From Modestobacter marinus (GTDB taxonomy: Bacteria > Actinomycetota > Actinomycetes > Mycobacteriales > Geodermatophilaceae): a stretch of DNA of 44,772 nucleotides. The notes beneath the pieces were generated by a model, which worked only from the letters and a program-made list of their open reading frames with translations, ran no database searches and had not been told where the DNA came from. The translations under genes were made by a program, and so were the position numbers. Below, piece by piece: positions 27,577 to 37,417 of this stretch. The first letter of the stretch is position 1. Each line of letters begins with the position of its first letter. The stretch is taken from assembly GCF_019799945.1 (NCBI RefSeq), contig NZ_JABGCH010000035.1:1-44772 (forward strand), read 5' to 3'.

Positions 27577-28529
27577 TGGGTCAGAAGGTCAACCCGCACG
27601 GGTTCCGGCTCGGCATCACCACCGACTACAAGTCCCGGTGGTACGCCGACAAGCTGTACGCGGACTACGTCAAGGAGGACGTGGCCATCCGCAAGCTCAT
27701 GGGCAAGGGCATGGAGCGCGCCGGCATCTCGAAGGTGGAGATCGAGCGCACCCGTGACCGCGTCCGCGTGGACATCCACACCGCCCGTCCGGGCATCGTC
27801 ATCGGTCGTCGCGGCGCCGAGGCCGACCGGATCCGCGGCGAGCTGGAGAAGCTCACCGGCAAGCAGGTGCAGCTGAACATCCTCGAGGTCAAGAACCCGG
27901 AGGCCGACGCGCAGCTGGTCGCCCAGGGCGTCGCCGAGCAGCTCTCCAGCCGGGTCAGCTTCCGTCGCGCCATGCGCAAGGCCATGCAGTCGGCCCAGCG
28001 CAGCCCGCAGGTCAAGGGCATCCGGGTGCAGTGCTCCGGTCGCCTGGGCGGCACCGAGATGAGCCGGTCGGAGTTCTACCGCGAGGGCCGCGTGCCGCTG
28101 CACACCCTGCGCGCGAACATCGACTACGGCATCTACGAGGCCCGCACCACCTTCGGTCGCATCGGCGTGAAGGTGTGGATCTACAAGGGCGACGTGAGCG
28201 GCTCGCGCGCGGAGCGGGAGGCCCTCGAGGCCCTCGCCCAGCGTCAGGCTCGTCGCGAGCGCCCGCAGCGTCCGCGTCGGTCCGGCTCCTCGGGCACCAC
28301 TGCCGGGGGCACCGAGGCCGGCCGCGCTGCCGCCGAGGGCACGACTGGTCCCGCCGAGGACACGACCGGTCCCGCCGAGGACACGACCGGTCCCGCGGAG
28401 GACACCGTCGCGGCCAGCTCGGGTGACGTCGCCGTGGAGCAGACCCTGGCCACGGCCGCCGGCACCGAGGGTGCCGCGACCGCCGAGGCGGCTGCCACCG
28501 AGAACACCACGTCAGAGCAGGGGGCCTGA
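27576..28529 (+). CDS. rpsC: 30S ribosomal protein S3 with repetitive C-terminal extension
   Basis: 317 residues, roughly 85 longer than E. coli S3. The core (about 1-220) has the KH domain with [14 protein letters not shown] and the [11 protein letters not shown] end. Residues about 221-317 are a disordered-looking tail containing TTGPAED three times in tandem (residues 256-276) and then an Ala/Thr/Glu-rich end. S3 helps form the mRNA entry site. GTG start in a TAGTG overlap with rplV. Confidence 0.97.
   Translation: MGQKVNPHGFRLGITTDYKSRWYADKLYADYVKEDVAIRKLMGKGMERAGISKVEIERTRDRVRVDIHTARPGIVIGRRGAEADRIRGELEKLTGKQVQLNILEVKNPEADAQLVAQGVAEQLSSRVSFRRAMRKAMQSAQRSPQVKGIRVQCSGRLGGTEMSRSEFYREGRVPLHTLRANIDYGIYEARTTFGRIGVKVWIYKGDVSGSRAEREALEALAQRQARRERPQRPRRSGSSGTTAGGTEAGRAAAEGTTGPAEDTTGPAEDTTGPAEDTVAASSGDVAVEQTLATAAGTEGAATAEAAATENTTSEQGA
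28341..28403 (+). repeat. Three 21-nt in-frame tandem repeats in rpsC
   Basis: Units at 28341-28361, 28362-28382 and 28383-28403, each encoding TTGPAED. The units differ at only one or two positions, which points to recent slippage expansion. Confidence 0.9.
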
Positions 28530-28532
28530 GCC

Positions 28533-28949
28533 ATGCTGATCCCCCGTCGGGTCAAGCACCGCAAGCAGCACCACCCGGACCGGTCCGGCCGGGCCAAGGG
28601 CGGCACGGCGATCAACTTCGGTGACTTCGCCATCCAGGCCCTGGAGCCGGCGTACGTGACCAACCGGCAGATCGAGTCCGCTCGTATCGCCATGACCCGT
28701 CACATCAAGCGTGGCGGCAAGGTGTGGATCTCGATCTACCCGGACCGTCCGCTGACCAAGAAGCCCGCCGAGACCCGCATGGGCTCCGGTAAGGGCTCGC
28801 CCGAGTGGTGGGTGGCCAACGTCAAGCCGGGCCGGATCATGTTCGAGCTCTCCGGTGTGGCCGAGCCCGTCGCCCGCGAGGCCATGCGCCGCGCGATCCA
28901 CAAGCTCCCGATGAAGTGCCGCTTCATCACGCGTGAAGGAGAAGTGTGA
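28533..28949 (+). CDS. rplP: 50S ribosomal protein L16
   Basis: 138 residues: [19 protein letters not shown], the [40 protein letters not shown] core, [30 protein letters not shown]. Contacts A-site tRNA. Stop TGA shares its A with the rpmC ATG. Confidence 0.98.
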   Translation: MLIPRRVKHRKQHHPDRSGRAKGGTAINFGDFAIQALEPAYVTNRQIESARIAMTRHIKRGGKVWISIYPDRPLTKKPAETRMGSGKGSPEWWVANVKPGRIMFELSGVAEPVAREAMRRAIHKLPMKCRFITREGEV

Positions 28950-29182
28950 TGGCCGCCGGACTGACTGCGCCCGAGCTGCGCGAGCTGTCCGCCGACGAGC
29001 TGGCCACCCGGCTGCGCGAGTCGCGTGAAGAGCTGTTCAACCTGCGCTTCCAGGTGGCCACCGGCCAGCTGGACAACAACCGGCGACTGCAGACCGTCCG
29101 CCGCGACATCGCCCGGATCTACACGATCATGCGTGAGCGCGAGCTGGGTCTCTCGGTCGCCCCGAACGAGGGTGTGGCATGA
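28949..29182 (+). CDS. rpmC: 50S ribosomal protein L29
   Basis: 77 residues. [57 protein letters not shown] is the two-helix L29 fold. The ATG at 28949 in the TGATG overlap is preferred to a GTG 3 nt earlier; GAAGGAGAAG precedes it. Confidence 0.97.
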   Translation: MAAGLTAPELRELSADELATRLRESREELFNLRFQVATGQLDNNRRLQTVRRDIARIYTIMRERELGLSVAPNEGVA

Positions 29183-29478
29183 GCGAGAGCGAGCAGACGC
29201 AGGCCGCCAGCGGCCCGGGTCTCGCCGGTCGCGGCTACCGCAAGGTCCGCGAGGGCCTCGTGGTGAGCGACAAGATGGAGAAGACCATCGTCGTCGAGGT
29301 CGAGGACCGGGTGAAGCACGGCCTGTACGGCAAGGTCATCCGGCGCACCAGCAAGCTGAAGGCGCACGACGAGCAGAACGTCGCCGGCATCGGCGACCGC
29401 GTGCAGATCATGGAGACCCGGCCGCTGTCCGCCACCAAGCGGTGGCGTCTGGTCTCCGTCGTCGAGAAGGCCAAGTGA
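29179..29478 (+). CDS. rpsQ: 30S ribosomal protein S17
   Basis: 99 residues: a short hydrophilic N-terminal tail, then [46 protein letters not shown] and [23 protein letters not shown] overlap with rpmC. Last gene of the S10 operon; a 191-nt leader separates it from rplN. Confidence 0.98.
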   Translation: MSESEQTQAASGPGLAGRGYRKVREGLVVSDKMEKTIVVEVEDRVKHGLYGKVIRRTSKLKAHDEQNVAGIGDRVQIMETRPLSATKRWRLVSVVEKAK

Positions 29479-29512
29479 CCCGGTCGGCTGCGCAGGCCGA
29501 CTGAGCGCCAGG

Positions 29513-29518
29513 TACTCT
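29513..29518 (+). promoter_or_regulatory. Candidate -10 box of the spc operon
   Basis: GGTACTCT carries TACTCT at 29513-29518, followed about 8 nt later by the first base of a structured leader. No good -35 hexamer is visible. The -10 sequence matches the one proposed for rplJ. Confidence 0.4.
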
Positions 29519-29526
29519 GGACGACT

Positions 29527-29645
29527 GGCGCACCCGAGTGGTGCGCCGCATCCCGGTACCCGTGCACGGACGGCCGGTGGCGCACGCCACCGGCTGTCCG
29601 CGTGTGGGTGCCGGACAGCCGGTTCACCGATCCGGCCCGGCTGTC
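29527..29645 (+). promoter_or_regulatory. rplN leader with mutually exclusive hairpins
   Basis: First hairpin: GGCGCACC (29527-29534)/GGTGCGCC (29540-29547). Then arm A (29567-29582) pairs with arm B (29585-29600) over 16 bp including one G-U. Arm B, through CCGGCTGTCCG (29590-29600), can instead pair with arm C, CGGACAGCCGG (29612-29622), over 11 bp. Arm C can pair with arm D, CCGGCTGTC (29637-29645), over 9 bp. Thus A:B plus C:D competes with B:C, the layout of an attenuator. Arm D ends 15-20 nt before the rplN ribosome site. Ligand unknown; an r-protein is a natural guess. Confidence 0.55.
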
Positions 29646-29669
29646 GAATCAAGGACTGAGGAGCAGGAA

Positions 29670-30038
29670 GTGATCCAGCAGGAGTCGCGTCTGCGGGTCG
29701 CCGACAACACCGGTGCCAAGGAGATCTTGTGCATCCGCGTGCTCGGTGGCTCGGGGCGTCGCTACGCGGGCATCGGCGACGTCATCGTCGCCACCGTGAA
29801 GGACGCGCTGCCCGGCGCCGGCGTGAAGAAGGGCGACGTCGTCAAGGCCGTCATCGTCCGCACGGTGAAGGAGCGTCGGCGTCCCGACGGCTCCTACATC
29901 CGCTTCGACGAGAACGCCGCGGTGATCATCCGCGACAGCGGCGACCCGCGCGGGACGCGCATCTTCGGCCCCGTCGGCCGGGAGCTGCGCGACAAGCGCT
30001 TCATGCGGATCATCTCGCTCGCTCCGGAGGTGTTGTGA
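29670..30038 (+). CDS. rplN: 50S ribosomal protein L14
   Basis: 122 residues, exact family length: [44 protein letters not shown] and the terminal [16 protein letters not shown]. The GTG at 29670 follows GAGGAGCAGGAAG; upstream in-frame codons are the structured leader. First gene of the spc operon. Confidence 0.98.
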   Translation: MIQQESRLRVADNTGAKEILCIRVLGGSGRRYAGIGDVIVATVKDALPGAGVKKGDVVKAVIVRTVKERRRPDGSYIRFDENAAVIIRDSGDPRGTRIFGPVGRELRDKRFMRIISLAPEVL

Positions 30039-30040
30039 CC

Positions 30041-30388
30041 ATGGCTCAGCAGTCCAGCGGGAAGACCCCGTCGATGAAGGTCAAGAAGGGTGACGAGGTC
30101 GTCGTCCTGGCCGGCAAGGACCGGGGCGCGAAGGGCCGCGTCATCGCCGCCTTCCCCAAGACCCAGAAGGTCCTCGTCGAGGGCATCGGCCGGGTCAAGA
30201 AGCACACCCGCATCAGCACCAGCCAGCGCGGAGCCCAGCAGGGCGGGATCGTCACGCAGGAGGCCGCCATCCACGTGAGCAACGTGATGGTCGTCGACAG
30301 CGAGGGCACGCCGACCCGGGTCGGTCACCGCAAGGACGAGGAAGGCCGCAGCATCCGGGTCTCGCGGCGCACCGGTAAGGACCTCTGA
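30041..30388 (+). CDS. rplX: 50S ribosomal protein L24
   Basis: 115 residues with the KOW motif: [23 protein letters not shown], then [12 protein letters not shown] and [20 protein letters not shown] at 30041 is 10 nt after GGAGG; an in-frame GTG at 30035 overlapping the rplN stop is the alternative. L24 is an early 50S assembly initiator. Confidence 0.97.
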   Translation: MAQQSSGKTPSMKVKKGDEVVVLAGKDRGAKGRVIAAFPKTQKVLVEGIGRVKKHTRISTSQRGAQQGGIVTQEAAIHVSNVMVVDSEGTPTRVGHRKDEEGRSIRVSRRTGKDL

Positions 30389-30392
30389 ACCC

Positions 30393-30977
30393 ATGAGCGC
30401 ACCCACCCGTGAGCTGCCCCGCCTGCTCGCCCGCTACCGCGCCGACATCGCGCCTGCTCTGCAGAACGAGTTCGGCTACCCCAACGTCATGCAGATCCCC
30501 GGTCTGGTGAAGATCGTGGTCAACATGGGCGTCGGTGAGGCCACCCGCGACGCCAAGCTGATGGACGGCGCGGTCCGCGACCTCACCGCCATCACCGGCC
30601 AGAAGCCGGCCGTCGTCCGCGCCCGCAAGTCCATCGCGCAGTTCAAGCTGCGCGAGGGCATGCCGATCGGCGCGAAGGTCACCCTCCGCGGCGACCGCAT
30701 GTGGGAGTTCCTGGACCGGCTGCTGTCGCTGGCCCTGCCCCGCATCCGCGACTTCCGCGGCCTGAACCCGAAGCAGTTCGACGGGAACGGCAACTACACG
30801 TTCGGTCTGACCGAGCAGTCCATGTTCCGCGAGATCGACGTCGACAAGATCGACCGGCCCCGCGGCATGGACATCACCCTGGTGACCACCGCCACCACCG
30901 ACGAGGAGGGCCGCGAGCTGCTCACGCTGCTCGGCTTCCCCTTCGCCGGCCAGACCGTCGTGAACGCGACCCGCTGA
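30393..30977 (+). CDS. rplE: 50S ribosomal protein L5
   Basis: 194 residues: [55 protein letters not shown] and [33 protein letters not shown]. Binds 5S rRNA in the central protuberance. Starts 4 nt after rplX stop. Confidence 0.98.
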   Translation: MSAPTRELPRLLARYRADIAPALQNEFGYPNVMQIPGLVKIVVNMGVGEATRDAKLMDGAVRDLTAITGQKPAVVRARKSIAQFKLREGMPIGAKVTLRGDRMWEFLDRLLSLALPRIRDFRGLNPKQFDGNGNYTFGLTEQSMFREIDVDKIDRPRGMDITLVTTATTDEEGRELLTLLGFPFAGQTVVNATR

Positions 30978-30999
30978 GCGCGGGCGAGGAGATCCCGAG

Positions 31000-31185
31000 A
31001 TGGCCAAGAAGGCTCTGATCAACAAGGCGGCGCGCAAGCCCAAGTTCGCCGTCCGTGGCTACACCCGTTGCCAGCGGTGCGGGCGGCCGCACGCCGTCTT
31101 CCGCAAGTTCGGCCTGTGCCGGATCTGCCTGCGGGAGATGGCGCACGCCGGGGAGCTCCCCGGCGTGAGCAAGTCCAGCTGGTAG
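31000..31185 (+). CDS. rpsN: 30S ribosomal protein S14, type Z (zinc form)
   Basis: 61 residues, the short zinc form. Cysteines C24, C27, C40 and C43 form the CxxC/CxxC ribbon in [28 protein letters not shown], ending [11 protein letters not shown]. Constitutive housekeeping S14 in this position; many actinobacteria also keep a longer zinc-free paralogue elsewhere. Confidence 0.98.
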   Translation: MAKKALINKAARKPKFAVRGYTRCQRCGRPHAVFRKFGLCRICLREMAHAGELPGVSKSSW

Positions 31186-31248
31186 GCACCCTCGCCCCCC
31201 ACGACGCGCTTCGCACGTCGTAGGGCCCCTGCGAGGGGGCCGGTTCCA
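31186..31248 (+). repeat. Post-stop palindrome, copy 6
   Basis: Starts GCACCCTCGCC after the rpsN stop. CCCTCGC (31189-31195) pairs with GCGAGGG (31231-31237). An inner ACGACG (31201-31206)/CGTCGT (31216-31221) stem is a perfect 6 bp. Ends GGGGGCCGGTTCCA. It lies inside the spc operon. Confidence 0.7.
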
Positions 31249-31354
31249 GGCGCAAGGCAACACCGCACGTCACCTTTCCCAGCAGCACCGATCGCTGACA
31301 GGCCGCACCCGAAACCACAGTGCGGAACCGCGGCGAGAGAGGCAACACACACCC

Positions 31355-31765
31355 ATGACGATGACCGACCCGATCGCGGACATGCTCACGCGGCTGCGCA
31401 ACGCCAACCAGGCGTACCACGACGCAGCGACCATGCCGTCGTCGAAGCTGAAGACGCACATCGCCGAGATCCTCCAGAAGGAGGGCTACATCGGCGGGTG
31501 GACCGTCAACGACGTCGAGGTGGACGGCCACATCCGCAAGGAGCTCGTGGTCACCCTCAAGTACGGCCCCAACCGTGAGCGGAGCATCGCCGGCGTGCGG
31601 CGGGTGTCCAAGCCGGGCCTGCGGGTCTACGCGAAGTCGACCGCCCTGCCCAAGGTCCTGGGCGGCCTCGGGGTGGCGATCATCTCCACCTCCACCGGGC
31701 TGCTGACCGACAAGCAGGCGACCAAGAAGGGCGTGGGTGGGGAAGTCCTCGCCTACGTCTGGTAA
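31355..31765 (+). CDS. rpsH: 30S ribosomal protein S8
   Basis: 136 residues: [43 protein letters not shown] and the terminal [27 protein letters not shown] second ATG two codons in is also possible. S8 represses spc mRNA in E. coli; no such site was confirmed here. Confidence 0.98.
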   Translation: MTMTDPIADMLTRLRNANQAYHDAATMPSSKLKTHIAEILQKEGYIGGWTVNDVEVDGHIRKELVVTLKYGPNRERSIAGVRRVSKPGLRVYAKSTALPKVLGGLGVAIISTSTGLLTDKQATKKGVGGEVLAYVW

Positions 31766-31780
31766 GAGGAGCGAGCAGAC

Positions 31781-32320
31781 ATGTCACGGATCGGACGACT
31801 CCCGATTCCGGTGCCCAGCGGGGTGGACGTCGCCATCGACGGGCGCACGGTCAACGTCTCGGGCCCGAAGGGGGCGCTGAGCCACACGGTCGCAGCCCCC
31901 ATCACCGTCGAGCGCGGTGAGGACGGCACGCTGCTGGTGCAGCGTCCTGACGACGCGCGTGAGAGCCGGGCCCTGCACGGCCTGTCCCGCACGCTCATCG
32001 CCAACATGATCACCGGGGTGACCCAGGGGTACGACAAGACCCTGGAGATCGTCGGCGTCGGCTACCGCGTGCAGGCCCGCGGCGCGGACCTCGAGTTCGC
32101 CCTCGGCTTCAGCCACCCGGTCGTCGTGAAGGCCCCCGAGGGGATCGCCTTCACGGTCGAGGCCCCGACCCGCCTGCGGGTCAGCGGCATCGACAAGCAG
32201 CGAGTGGGCGAGGTCGCCGCGAACATCCGCAAGATCCGCAAGCCCGACCCGTACAAGGGCAAGGGCGTGCGGTACCAGGGCGAGGTCGTCAAGCGCAAGG
32301 TCGGGAAGACGGGTAAGTGA
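31781..32320 (+). CDS. rplF: 50S ribosomal protein L6
   Basis: 179 residues: [31 protein letters not shown], then [24 protein letters not shown] and the [18 protein letters not shown] signature. Binds near the sarcin-ricin loop. Its TGA shares its A with the rplR ATG. Confidence 0.98.
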   Translation: MSRIGRLPIPVPSGVDVAIDGRTVNVSGPKGALSHTVAAPITVERGEDGTLLVQRPDDARESRALHGLSRTLIANMITGVTQGYDKTLEIVGVGYRVQARGADLEFALGFSHPVVVKAPEGIAFTVEAPTRLRVSGIDKQRVGEVAANIRKIRKPDPYKGKGVRYQGEVVKRKVGKTGK

Positions 32321-32727
32321 TGGCCACCACCGAGAAGACCGCTCGGGTGCACAAGCCCGTCGGCACCGACATCAGCACCGCCCGCCGCGTCTCGCGGCTG
32401 CGTCGCCACAACCGGCTGCGCAAGCGGGTCTCCGGCACGCCGGAGCGCCCCCGCCTGGTGGTCAACCGCAGTTCGCGGCACATGCACGTCCAGGTCGTCG
32501 ACGACACCGTCGGCCGTACCCTGGTCAGTGCCTCGACCCTGGACGCCAGCCTGAGGGGTGCCGAGGGCGACAAGTCCGCCCTCGCCCGCCGGGTGGGCAC
32601 GCTCGTCGCCGAGCGCGCGAAGGCCGCCGGCATCTCCGCCGTCGTCTTCGACCGCGGTGGCAACCGGTACGCCGGCCGCATCGCGGCGCTGGCCGACGGT
32701 GCCCGTGAGGGTGGGCTGGACTTCTGA
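32320..32727 (+). CDS. rplR: 50S ribosomal protein L18
   Basis: 135 residues: basic N-terminus with [41 protein letters not shown], and the terminal [26 protein letters not shown]. Binds 5S rRNA. ATG at 32320 in a TGATG overlap with rplF. Its TGA in turn overlaps the ATG of a 12-codon ORF. Confidence 0.98.
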   Translation: MATTEKTARVHKPVGTDISTARRVSRLRRHNRLRKRVSGTPERPRLVVNRSSRHMHVQVVDDTVGRTLVSASTLDASLRGAEGDKSALARRVGTLVAERAKAAGISAVVFDRGGNRYAGRIAALADGAREGGLDF

Positions 32728-32765
32728 TGAGCAACACCGTGATCGAGATCGAGAGGGACGTCTGA
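32727..32765 (+). CDS. 12-codon bridging ORF between rplR and rpsE
   Basis: [12 protein letters not shown] followed by TGA. The ATG overlaps the rplR stop in TGATG, and its own TGA overlaps the rpsE ATG in TGATG. GAGAGGGACG within it supplies the rpsE ribosome site. It exactly fills the 37-nt gap, so it may couple rplR to rpsE translation by reinitiation. It could be chance, as a coding function for 12 residues is not evident. Confidence 0.35.
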   Translation: MSNTVIEIERDV

Positions 32766-33379
32766 TGCCAGGACCACAGCGACGCGGCGGCGGCGCCGGC
32801 GGCGGCAACGACCGCCGGGACCGCCGTGACGGCGGGCGGGGGCCCGGGGGCGCGCCCGCCGAGAAGAGCAACTTCATCGAGCGCGTGGTGGCCATCAACC
32901 GCGTGTCCAAGGTCGTCAAGGGTGGTCGGCGCTTCAGCTTCACCGCCCTGGTGATCGTGGGCGACGGCGACGGCACCGTGGGCGTCGGCTACGGCAAGGC
33001 CAAGGAGGTGCCCGCGGCGATCGCCAAGGGCGTCGAGGAGGCCAAGAAGCACTTCTACCGCGTGCCGCGGATCGCCAGCACCATCCCGCACCCGGTGCAG
33101 GGTGAGGCGGCGGCCGGTGTCGTGCTGCTGAAGCCGGCCAGCCCGGGTACCGGTGTCATCGCCGGCGGTCCGGTGCGCGCCGTCCTCGAGTGCGCCGGCA
33201 TCCACGACGTGCTCTCCAAGAGTCTCGGGTCCTCGAACCCAATCAACATCGTCCACGCGACCATGCAGGCGCTGAAGGACCTCGTCCGCCCCGAGGAGAT
33301 CGCGGCCCGCCGTGGTCTGCCCCTGGAGGACGTCGCCCCGGCCGCCATGCTGCGCGCGCGGGCCGGTCAGGGGGTCTGA
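32765..33379 (+). CDS. rpsE: 30S ribosomal protein S5
   Basis: 204 residues. A Gly/Arg-rich tail of about 35 residues precedes the double-stranded RNA-binding core [50 protein letters not shown] and the second domain with [42 protein letters not shown] at 32765 by the MPGPQRRG start usual in actinobacteria. Confidence 0.98.
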   Translation: MPGPQRRGGGAGGGNDRRDRRDGGRGPGGAPAEKSNFIERVVAINRVSKVVKGGRRFSFTALVIVGDGDGTVGVGYGKAKEVPAAIAKGVEEAKKHFYRVPRIASTIPHPVQGEAAAGVVLLKPASPGTGVIAGGPVRAVLECAGIHDVLSKSLGSSNPINIVHATMQALKDLVRPEEIAARRGLPLEDVAPAAMLRARAGQGV

Positions 33380-33380
33380 G

Positions 33381-33563
33381 ATGGCTCAGCTGAAGGTCAC
33401 CCAGATCAAGTCGGCCATCGGCACGAAGCCGAACCAGCGTCAGACGCTGCGTTCGCTCGGGCTGAAGCGCATCAGCGACTCGGTCGTCAAGGAGGACCGT
33501 CCCGAGATCCGCGGGATGGTCGCGACGGTGCCGCACCTGGTCACCGTCGAAGAGATCGTCTGA
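33381..33563 (+). CDS. rpmD: 50S ribosomal protein L30
   Basis: 60 residues, full length: [59 protein letters not shown] is 1 nt after the rpsE stop; upstream extension lies within rpsE. Confidence 0.97.
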   Translation: MAQLKVTQIKSAIGTKPNQRQTLRSLGLKRISDSVVKEDRPEIRGMVATVPHLVTVEEIV

Positions 33564-33576
33564 GCAGGGGAACACC

Positions 33577-34020
33577 ATGACTCTCAAGGTCCACCACCTG
33601 CGTCCTGCCCCCGGCGCCCACACCAAGAAGACCCGCGTGGGTCGTGGTGAGGGCTCCAAGGGCAAGACCGCGGGTCGCGGCACCAAGGGCTCCGGCGCCC
33701 GCACGCAGGTCTCGGCCCGCTTCGAGGGTGGCCAGACCCCGCTGCACATGCGGCTGCCGAAGCTCTCGGGCTTCAAGGCCCCCAACAAGGTCGTCTTCCA
33801 GGTCGTGAACCTGGACCGGATCGCCTCCCTCTTCCCGGAGGGCGGCTCGATCAACCCGGACACGCTGGCTGACGCCGGCGCCGTCCGGCGCGGTCAGCCG
33901 GTCAAGGTCCTCGGCACCGGCGAGCTCGGCGGGGTCCAGGTCTTCGTGCACGCGCACGCCTTCTCCAAGTCCGCCGAGGAGAAGATCGCCGCGGCCGGAG
34001 GCAACACCACCCAGATCTGA
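33577..34020 (+). CDS. rplO: 50S ribosomal protein L15
   Basis: 147 residues: [59 protein letters not shown]-type segment and VKVLGTGEL in the C-terminal domain. Late 50S assembly protein. Start preceded by AGCAGGGGAA. Confidence 0.98.
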   Translation: MTLKVHHLRPAPGAHTKKTRVGRGEGSKGKTAGRGTKGSGARTQVSARFEGGQTPLHMRLPKLSGFKAPNKVVFQVVNLDRIASLFPEGGSINPDTLADAGAVRRGQPVKVLGTGELGGVQVFVHAHAFSKSAEEKIAAAGGNTTQI

Positions 34021-34052
34021 CCGAGGACCCTCCTGCCCCCCGGCAGGGGGTC
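34021..34052 (+). repeat. Post-stop palindrome, copy 7 (short, degenerate)
   Basis: CCGAGGACCC directly after the rplO stop. CTGCC and GGCAG pair around CCCC, but the inner half of the element is missing. I assign it to the family by its start and position only. Confidence 0.4.
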
Positions 34053-34057
34053 TTCTC

Positions 34058-34089
34058 CGGCCCGCCCGGCACCCGTGCCGGGCGGGCCG
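34058..34089 (+). terminator. Hairpin between rplO and secY
   Basis: Perfect 15-bp inverted repeat, CGGCCCGCCCGGCAC (34058-34072) and its complement (34075-34089), followed by ATTGCTAACCT. It ends 36 nt before the secY start, so secY-adk-map may be attenuated or have a separate promoter. Confidence 0.7.
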
Positions 34090-34125
34090 ATTGCTAACCT
34101 CACACGACCGACTCGGGGAGGACCA

Positions 34126-35436
34126 GTGCTGCAGGCGTTCGCCGCGGCGTTCCGGACGCCAGACCTCCGGCGGAAGCTGCTGTTCTCCCTCGGGTTGATC
34201 GCGGTCTACCGGCTGGGCGCCAGCGTGCCCGGCCCGGGCGTCTCCATCACAGCGATCAACAGCTGTCTGGAGCAGGCCCAGGCCTCCGACCAGCGAGACC
34301 TGTACTCGCTGGTCAACCTGTTCTCCGGTGGCGCGCTGCTGCGCCTGTCGGTGTTCGCGCTCGGCATCATGCCGTACATCACCGCGAGCATCATCGTGCA
34401 GCTGCTCGTCGTCGTCATCCCGCGCTTCGAGCAGCTGAAGAAGGAAGGGCAGTCGGGTCAGGGGAAACTGACCCAGTACACCCGCTACCTGACCATCGCG
34501 CTCGCCGTCCTGCAGAGCACCGGCATCATCGCCCTGGCCCGCAGCGGTCAGCTGTTCGTCAACTGCTCGCTGGACATCATCCCCTCGGACTCGGTGTGGA
34601 CCACCGTCGTCCTGGTCGTCACGATGACCGCCGGCACCGCCGTGATCATGTGGCTCGGTGAGCTGCTCACCGAGAAGGGGATCGGCAACGGCATGTCCGT
34701 GCTGATCTTCACCTCGATCGCCGCGCGCATCCCGGCCGAGGGCGGCGCGATCCTGCAGACCCGCGGCGGCTTCGTGTTCACGCTCGTCTGCGTGCTCGCC
34801 GTGGTGATCATCGCCTCGGTCGTCTACGTCGAGCAGGCGCAGCGGCGGATCCCCGTGCAGTACGCCAAGCGGATGGTCGGCCGGCGGATGTACGGCGGCA
34901 CCTCCACGTACCTGCCGCTGAAGGTCAACCAGGCCGGCGTCATCCCGGTGATCTTCGCGTCCTCGCTGCTGTACCTGCCGCAGCTGATCAGCCAGCTGCA
35001 GGGCAGCGAGACCGGCCCGGTGCGCCGCTTCATCGAGAACTACATCATCGACCAGAGCAGCCCGGTGCACATCGCCGTCTACTTCGGCCTGATCGTGTTC
35101 TTCACGTACTTCTACGTGTCGATCACCTTCAACCCGGAGGAGCGGGCCGACGACATGAAGCGCTACGGCGGTTTCATCCCCGGCATCCGCCCGGGACGCC
35201 CCACGGCCGAGTACCTGCAGTACGTGCTCTCGCGGATCACCCTGCCGGGGGCGATCTACCTCGGTCTGGTGGCCGTGCTGCCCAACCTGTTCCTCTCCAT
35301 CACGCAGGAGGGGCAGAACCAGAACTTCCCGTTCGGCGGGACGGCCGTGCTGATCATGGTGGGAGTGGGCTTGGAGACGGTGAAGCAGATCGAGACGCAG
35401 CTCAACCAGCGCAGCTACGAAGGGTTCCTGCGGTAG
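34126..35436 (+). CDS. secY: Preprotein translocase subunit SecY
   Basis: 436 residues, ten predicted transmembrane helices. [39 protein letters not shown] start, [50 protein letters not shown] and the C-terminal [24 protein letters not shown]. The GTG at 34126 follows GGGGAGGA; an in-frame ATG at 34075 would translate the hairpin. Forms the Sec channel with SecE. Stop TAG shares its G with the adk GTG. Confidence 0.97.
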   Translation: MLQAFAAAFRTPDLRRKLLFSLGLIAVYRLGASVPGPGVSITAINSCLEQAQASDQRDLYSLVNLFSGGALLRLSVFALGIMPYITASIIVQLLVVVIPRFEQLKKEGQSGQGKLTQYTRYLTIALAVLQSTGIIALARSGQLFVNCSLDIIPSDSVWTTVVLVVTMTAGTAVIMWLGELLTEKGIGNGMSVLIFTSIAARIPAEGGAILQTRGGFVFTLVCVLAVVIIASVVYVEQAQRRIPVQYAKRMVGRRMYGGTSTYLPLKVNQAGVIPVIFASSLLYLPQLISQLQGSETGPVRRFIENYIIDQSSPVHIAVYFGLIVFFTYFYVSITFNPEERADDMKRYGGFIPGIRPGRPTAEYLQYVLSRITLPGAIYLGLVAVLPNLFLSITQEGQNQNFPFGGTAVLIMVGVGLETVKQIETQLNQRSYEGFLR

Positions 35437-36035
35437 TGCGCGTCGTGCTGCTGGGCCCGCCGGGAGCCGGCAAGGGGACCCAGGCCCAGATCATCGCCGG
35501 ACGCCTGCGCGTCCCGGCCATCTCGACCGGCGACATCTTCCGCGCGAACGTCAGCGGCCAGACCAAGCTCGGCCAGAAGGCCAAGGTCTACATGGACGCG
35601 GGTGACCTGGTGCCCGACGAGATCACCGTCGCGATGGTCACCGATCGGCTGGCCGAGCCCGATGCCAAGGCGGGGTTTCTGCTCGACGGGTTCCCCCGGA
35701 CCATCGCGCAGGCCGAGCAGCTGCAGGCCTCGCTGGACGAGGTGGGGTACTCCCTGAACCGGGTGCTGGAGCTCGTCGTCGACGAGGAGGAGCTGGTGCG
35801 CCGGCTCTCCGGCCGGCGCATGCTCGTGGACGGCGAGTGGGTGCAACGCGACGACGACAAGCCGGAGACCATCCGGCACCGTCTCGGGGTGTACCGGGAA
35901 CAGACGGCGCCGCTGTCGGGCTACTACGACCAGGTCGGGCTGCTGAGCAGGATCCAGGCGATCGGCAGCATCGACGAGGTCACCGATCGGGCGCTCCGGG
36001 CGCTCGGCGCGGTCGACGGCCCGGCCGGGGCCTGA
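35436..36035 (+). CDS. adk: Adenylate kinase
   Basis: 199 residues. P-loop GPPGAGKGT (7-15), [20 protein letters not shown], and a short LID region ([23 protein letters not shown]) without zinc cysteines. Catalyses ATP + AMP to 2 ADP. GTG start overlaps secY, and translation is coupled. Confidence 0.96.
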   Translation: MRVVLLGPPGAGKGTQAQIIAGRLRVPAISTGDIFRANVSGQTKLGQKAKVYMDAGDLVPDEITVAMVTDRLAEPDAKAGFLLDGFPRTIAQAEQLQASLDEVGYSLNRVLELVVDEEELVRRLSGRRMLVDGEWVQRDDDKPETIRHRLGVYREQTAPLSGYYDQVGLLSRIQAIGSIDEVTDRALRALGAVDGPAGA

Positions 36036-36117
36036 GCGCGCGAGGCGCGAGGTGCACGGCGACCGCGGTGCCGCCCTCCTGGCCCGGCTGCCGCTGCTGG
36101 TGAAGTGGAGTGGACGG

Positions 36118-36921
36118 ATGATCCAGATCAAGACGGCGCACGAGATCGAGCTCATGCGCGCCTCCGGGCTCGTCACGGCGGGCGCTCTTGCGGCGGTGCG
36201 CGCCGCCGTCCGCCCAGGTGTCACGACCAAGGAGCTCGACGCCGTCGCCGAGGACCACATCAGGTCCCAGGGCGCGGTGCCGAACTTCCTCGGCTACCAC
36301 GGGTTCACCGGGACGATCTGCGCGTCGGTCAACGACGAGGTCGTGCACGGGATCCCCAACCCGGACCGGGTGCTCGCCGAGGGCGACAACATCTCCATCG
36401 ACTGCGGCGCGATCCTGGAGGGCTGGCACAGCGACTCGGCGATCACCGTCACGGTGGGGGAGCCCTCGGCGGAGGACGCCGCGCTCATCGCCGTCACCGA
36501 GCGCTCGATGTGGGCCGGGCTGGCCCGGGCGCTGGCCGGCGGCCGGCTCACCGACATCAGCCACGCGGTCGAGGAGTCGATCCGCTCCGCCGAGCGCCCG
36601 TACGGGATCGTCGACCACTACGGCGGCCACGGCATCGGCACCGAGATGCACCAGGACCCGCACGTGCTGAACTACGGCCGCGCGGGCCGCGGTCCACGGC
36701 TCGTCCCCGGCATGGCGCTGGCCATCGAGCCGATGGTGACCGTCGGCGACCCGGCCACCGAGGAGCTCGAGGACGGCTGGACGGTCGTCACCAAGGACGG
36801 CTCCCGCGCCGCCCACTTCGAGCACACCGTCGCCATCACCCCCGAGGGTCCTTGGGTGCTCACCGCCGAGGACGGCGGCGTGTCCGGGCTCGCGCCCTTC
36901 GGGATCACCGCCCGCCAGTAG
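36118..36921 (+). CDS. map: Type I methionine aminopeptidase
   Basis: 267 residues. Pita-bread fold with all metal ligands in place: D95 (IDCGA), D106 (SDSA), H171 (GGHGIG), E204 (IEPM) and E235 (FEHT), plus substrate-binding H77 (VVHGIPN). Removes N-terminal Met from nascent proteins. The ATG at 36118 follows AAGTGGAGTGG; a GTG at 36052 would add 22 residues with no family support. Usual neighbour of adk. Confidence 0.96.
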   Translation: MIQIKTAHEIELMRASGLVTAGALAAVRAAVRPGVTTKELDAVAEDHIRSQGAVPNFLGYHGFTGTICASVNDEVVHGIPNPDRVLAEGDNISIDCGAILEGWHSDSAITVTVGEPSAEDAALIAVTERSMWAGLARALAGGRLTDISHAVEESIRSAERPYGIVDHYGGHGIGTEMHQDPHVLNYGRAGRGPRLVPGMALAIEPMVTVGDPATEELEDGWTVVTKDGSRAAHFEHTVAITPEGPWVLTAEDGGVSGLAPFGITARQ

Positions 36922-36946
36922 GCGGCCCTCGTCACTCCGCCCCGGG

Positions 36947-36976
36947 TTGGTGAGGGGTCAGCGGCTGGAGTACAGT
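36947..36976 (+). promoter_or_regulatory. Promoter of the infA-rpsM-rpoA operon
   Basis: TTGGTG (36947-36952) and TACAGT (36971-36976), 18-nt spacing. Gives a leader of about 150 nt before infA that contains a 10-bp hairpin, GTCCGTGCCG (37078-37087)/CGGCATGGAC (37091-37100), with one G-U pair. Confidence 0.6.
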
Positions 36977-37131
36977 GGCCGTTGGCGTTCGCGCCGTCCG
37001 TCGTCCTGCTGTGGCCGCAGAACGCCGGACGCCCTCTGCGAGATCGTCATCCAGAGCAGTTCCGCATCCAGCACGACGTCCGTGCCGCTCCGGCATGGAC
37101 GACGCAGTCGAACGAGGAGGCCGTGTAGGGC

Positions 37132-37353
37132 ATGGCGAAGAAGGACGGGGCCATCGAGGTCGAGGGTCGCGTCGTCGAGCCGCTGCCCAACGCGATGTTC
37201 CGGGTCGAGCTGCAGAACGGACACCGGGTGCTCGCCCACATCAGCGGCAAGATGCGACAGCACTACATCCGCATCCTGCCGGAGGACCGCGTGGTCGTGG
37301 AGCTCTCGCCCTACGACCTGACGCGCGGTCGCATCGTCTACCGCTACAAGTGA
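37132..37353 (+). CDS. infA: Translation initiation factor IF-1
   Basis: 73 residues, exact family length, OB fold: [73 protein letters not shown]. Binds the ribosomal A site during initiation. ATG after ACGAGGAGG. Confidence 0.98.
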   Translation: MAKKDGAIEVEGRVVEPLPNAMFRVELQNGHRVLAHISGKMRQHYIRILPEDRVVVELSPYDLTRGRIVYRYK

Positions 37354-37417
37354 CCGTCGGCGCTGCGCGCACCGCGCGACGTCGGCACATCGACATGAGG
37401 AATGAGGGGCGGCACCG

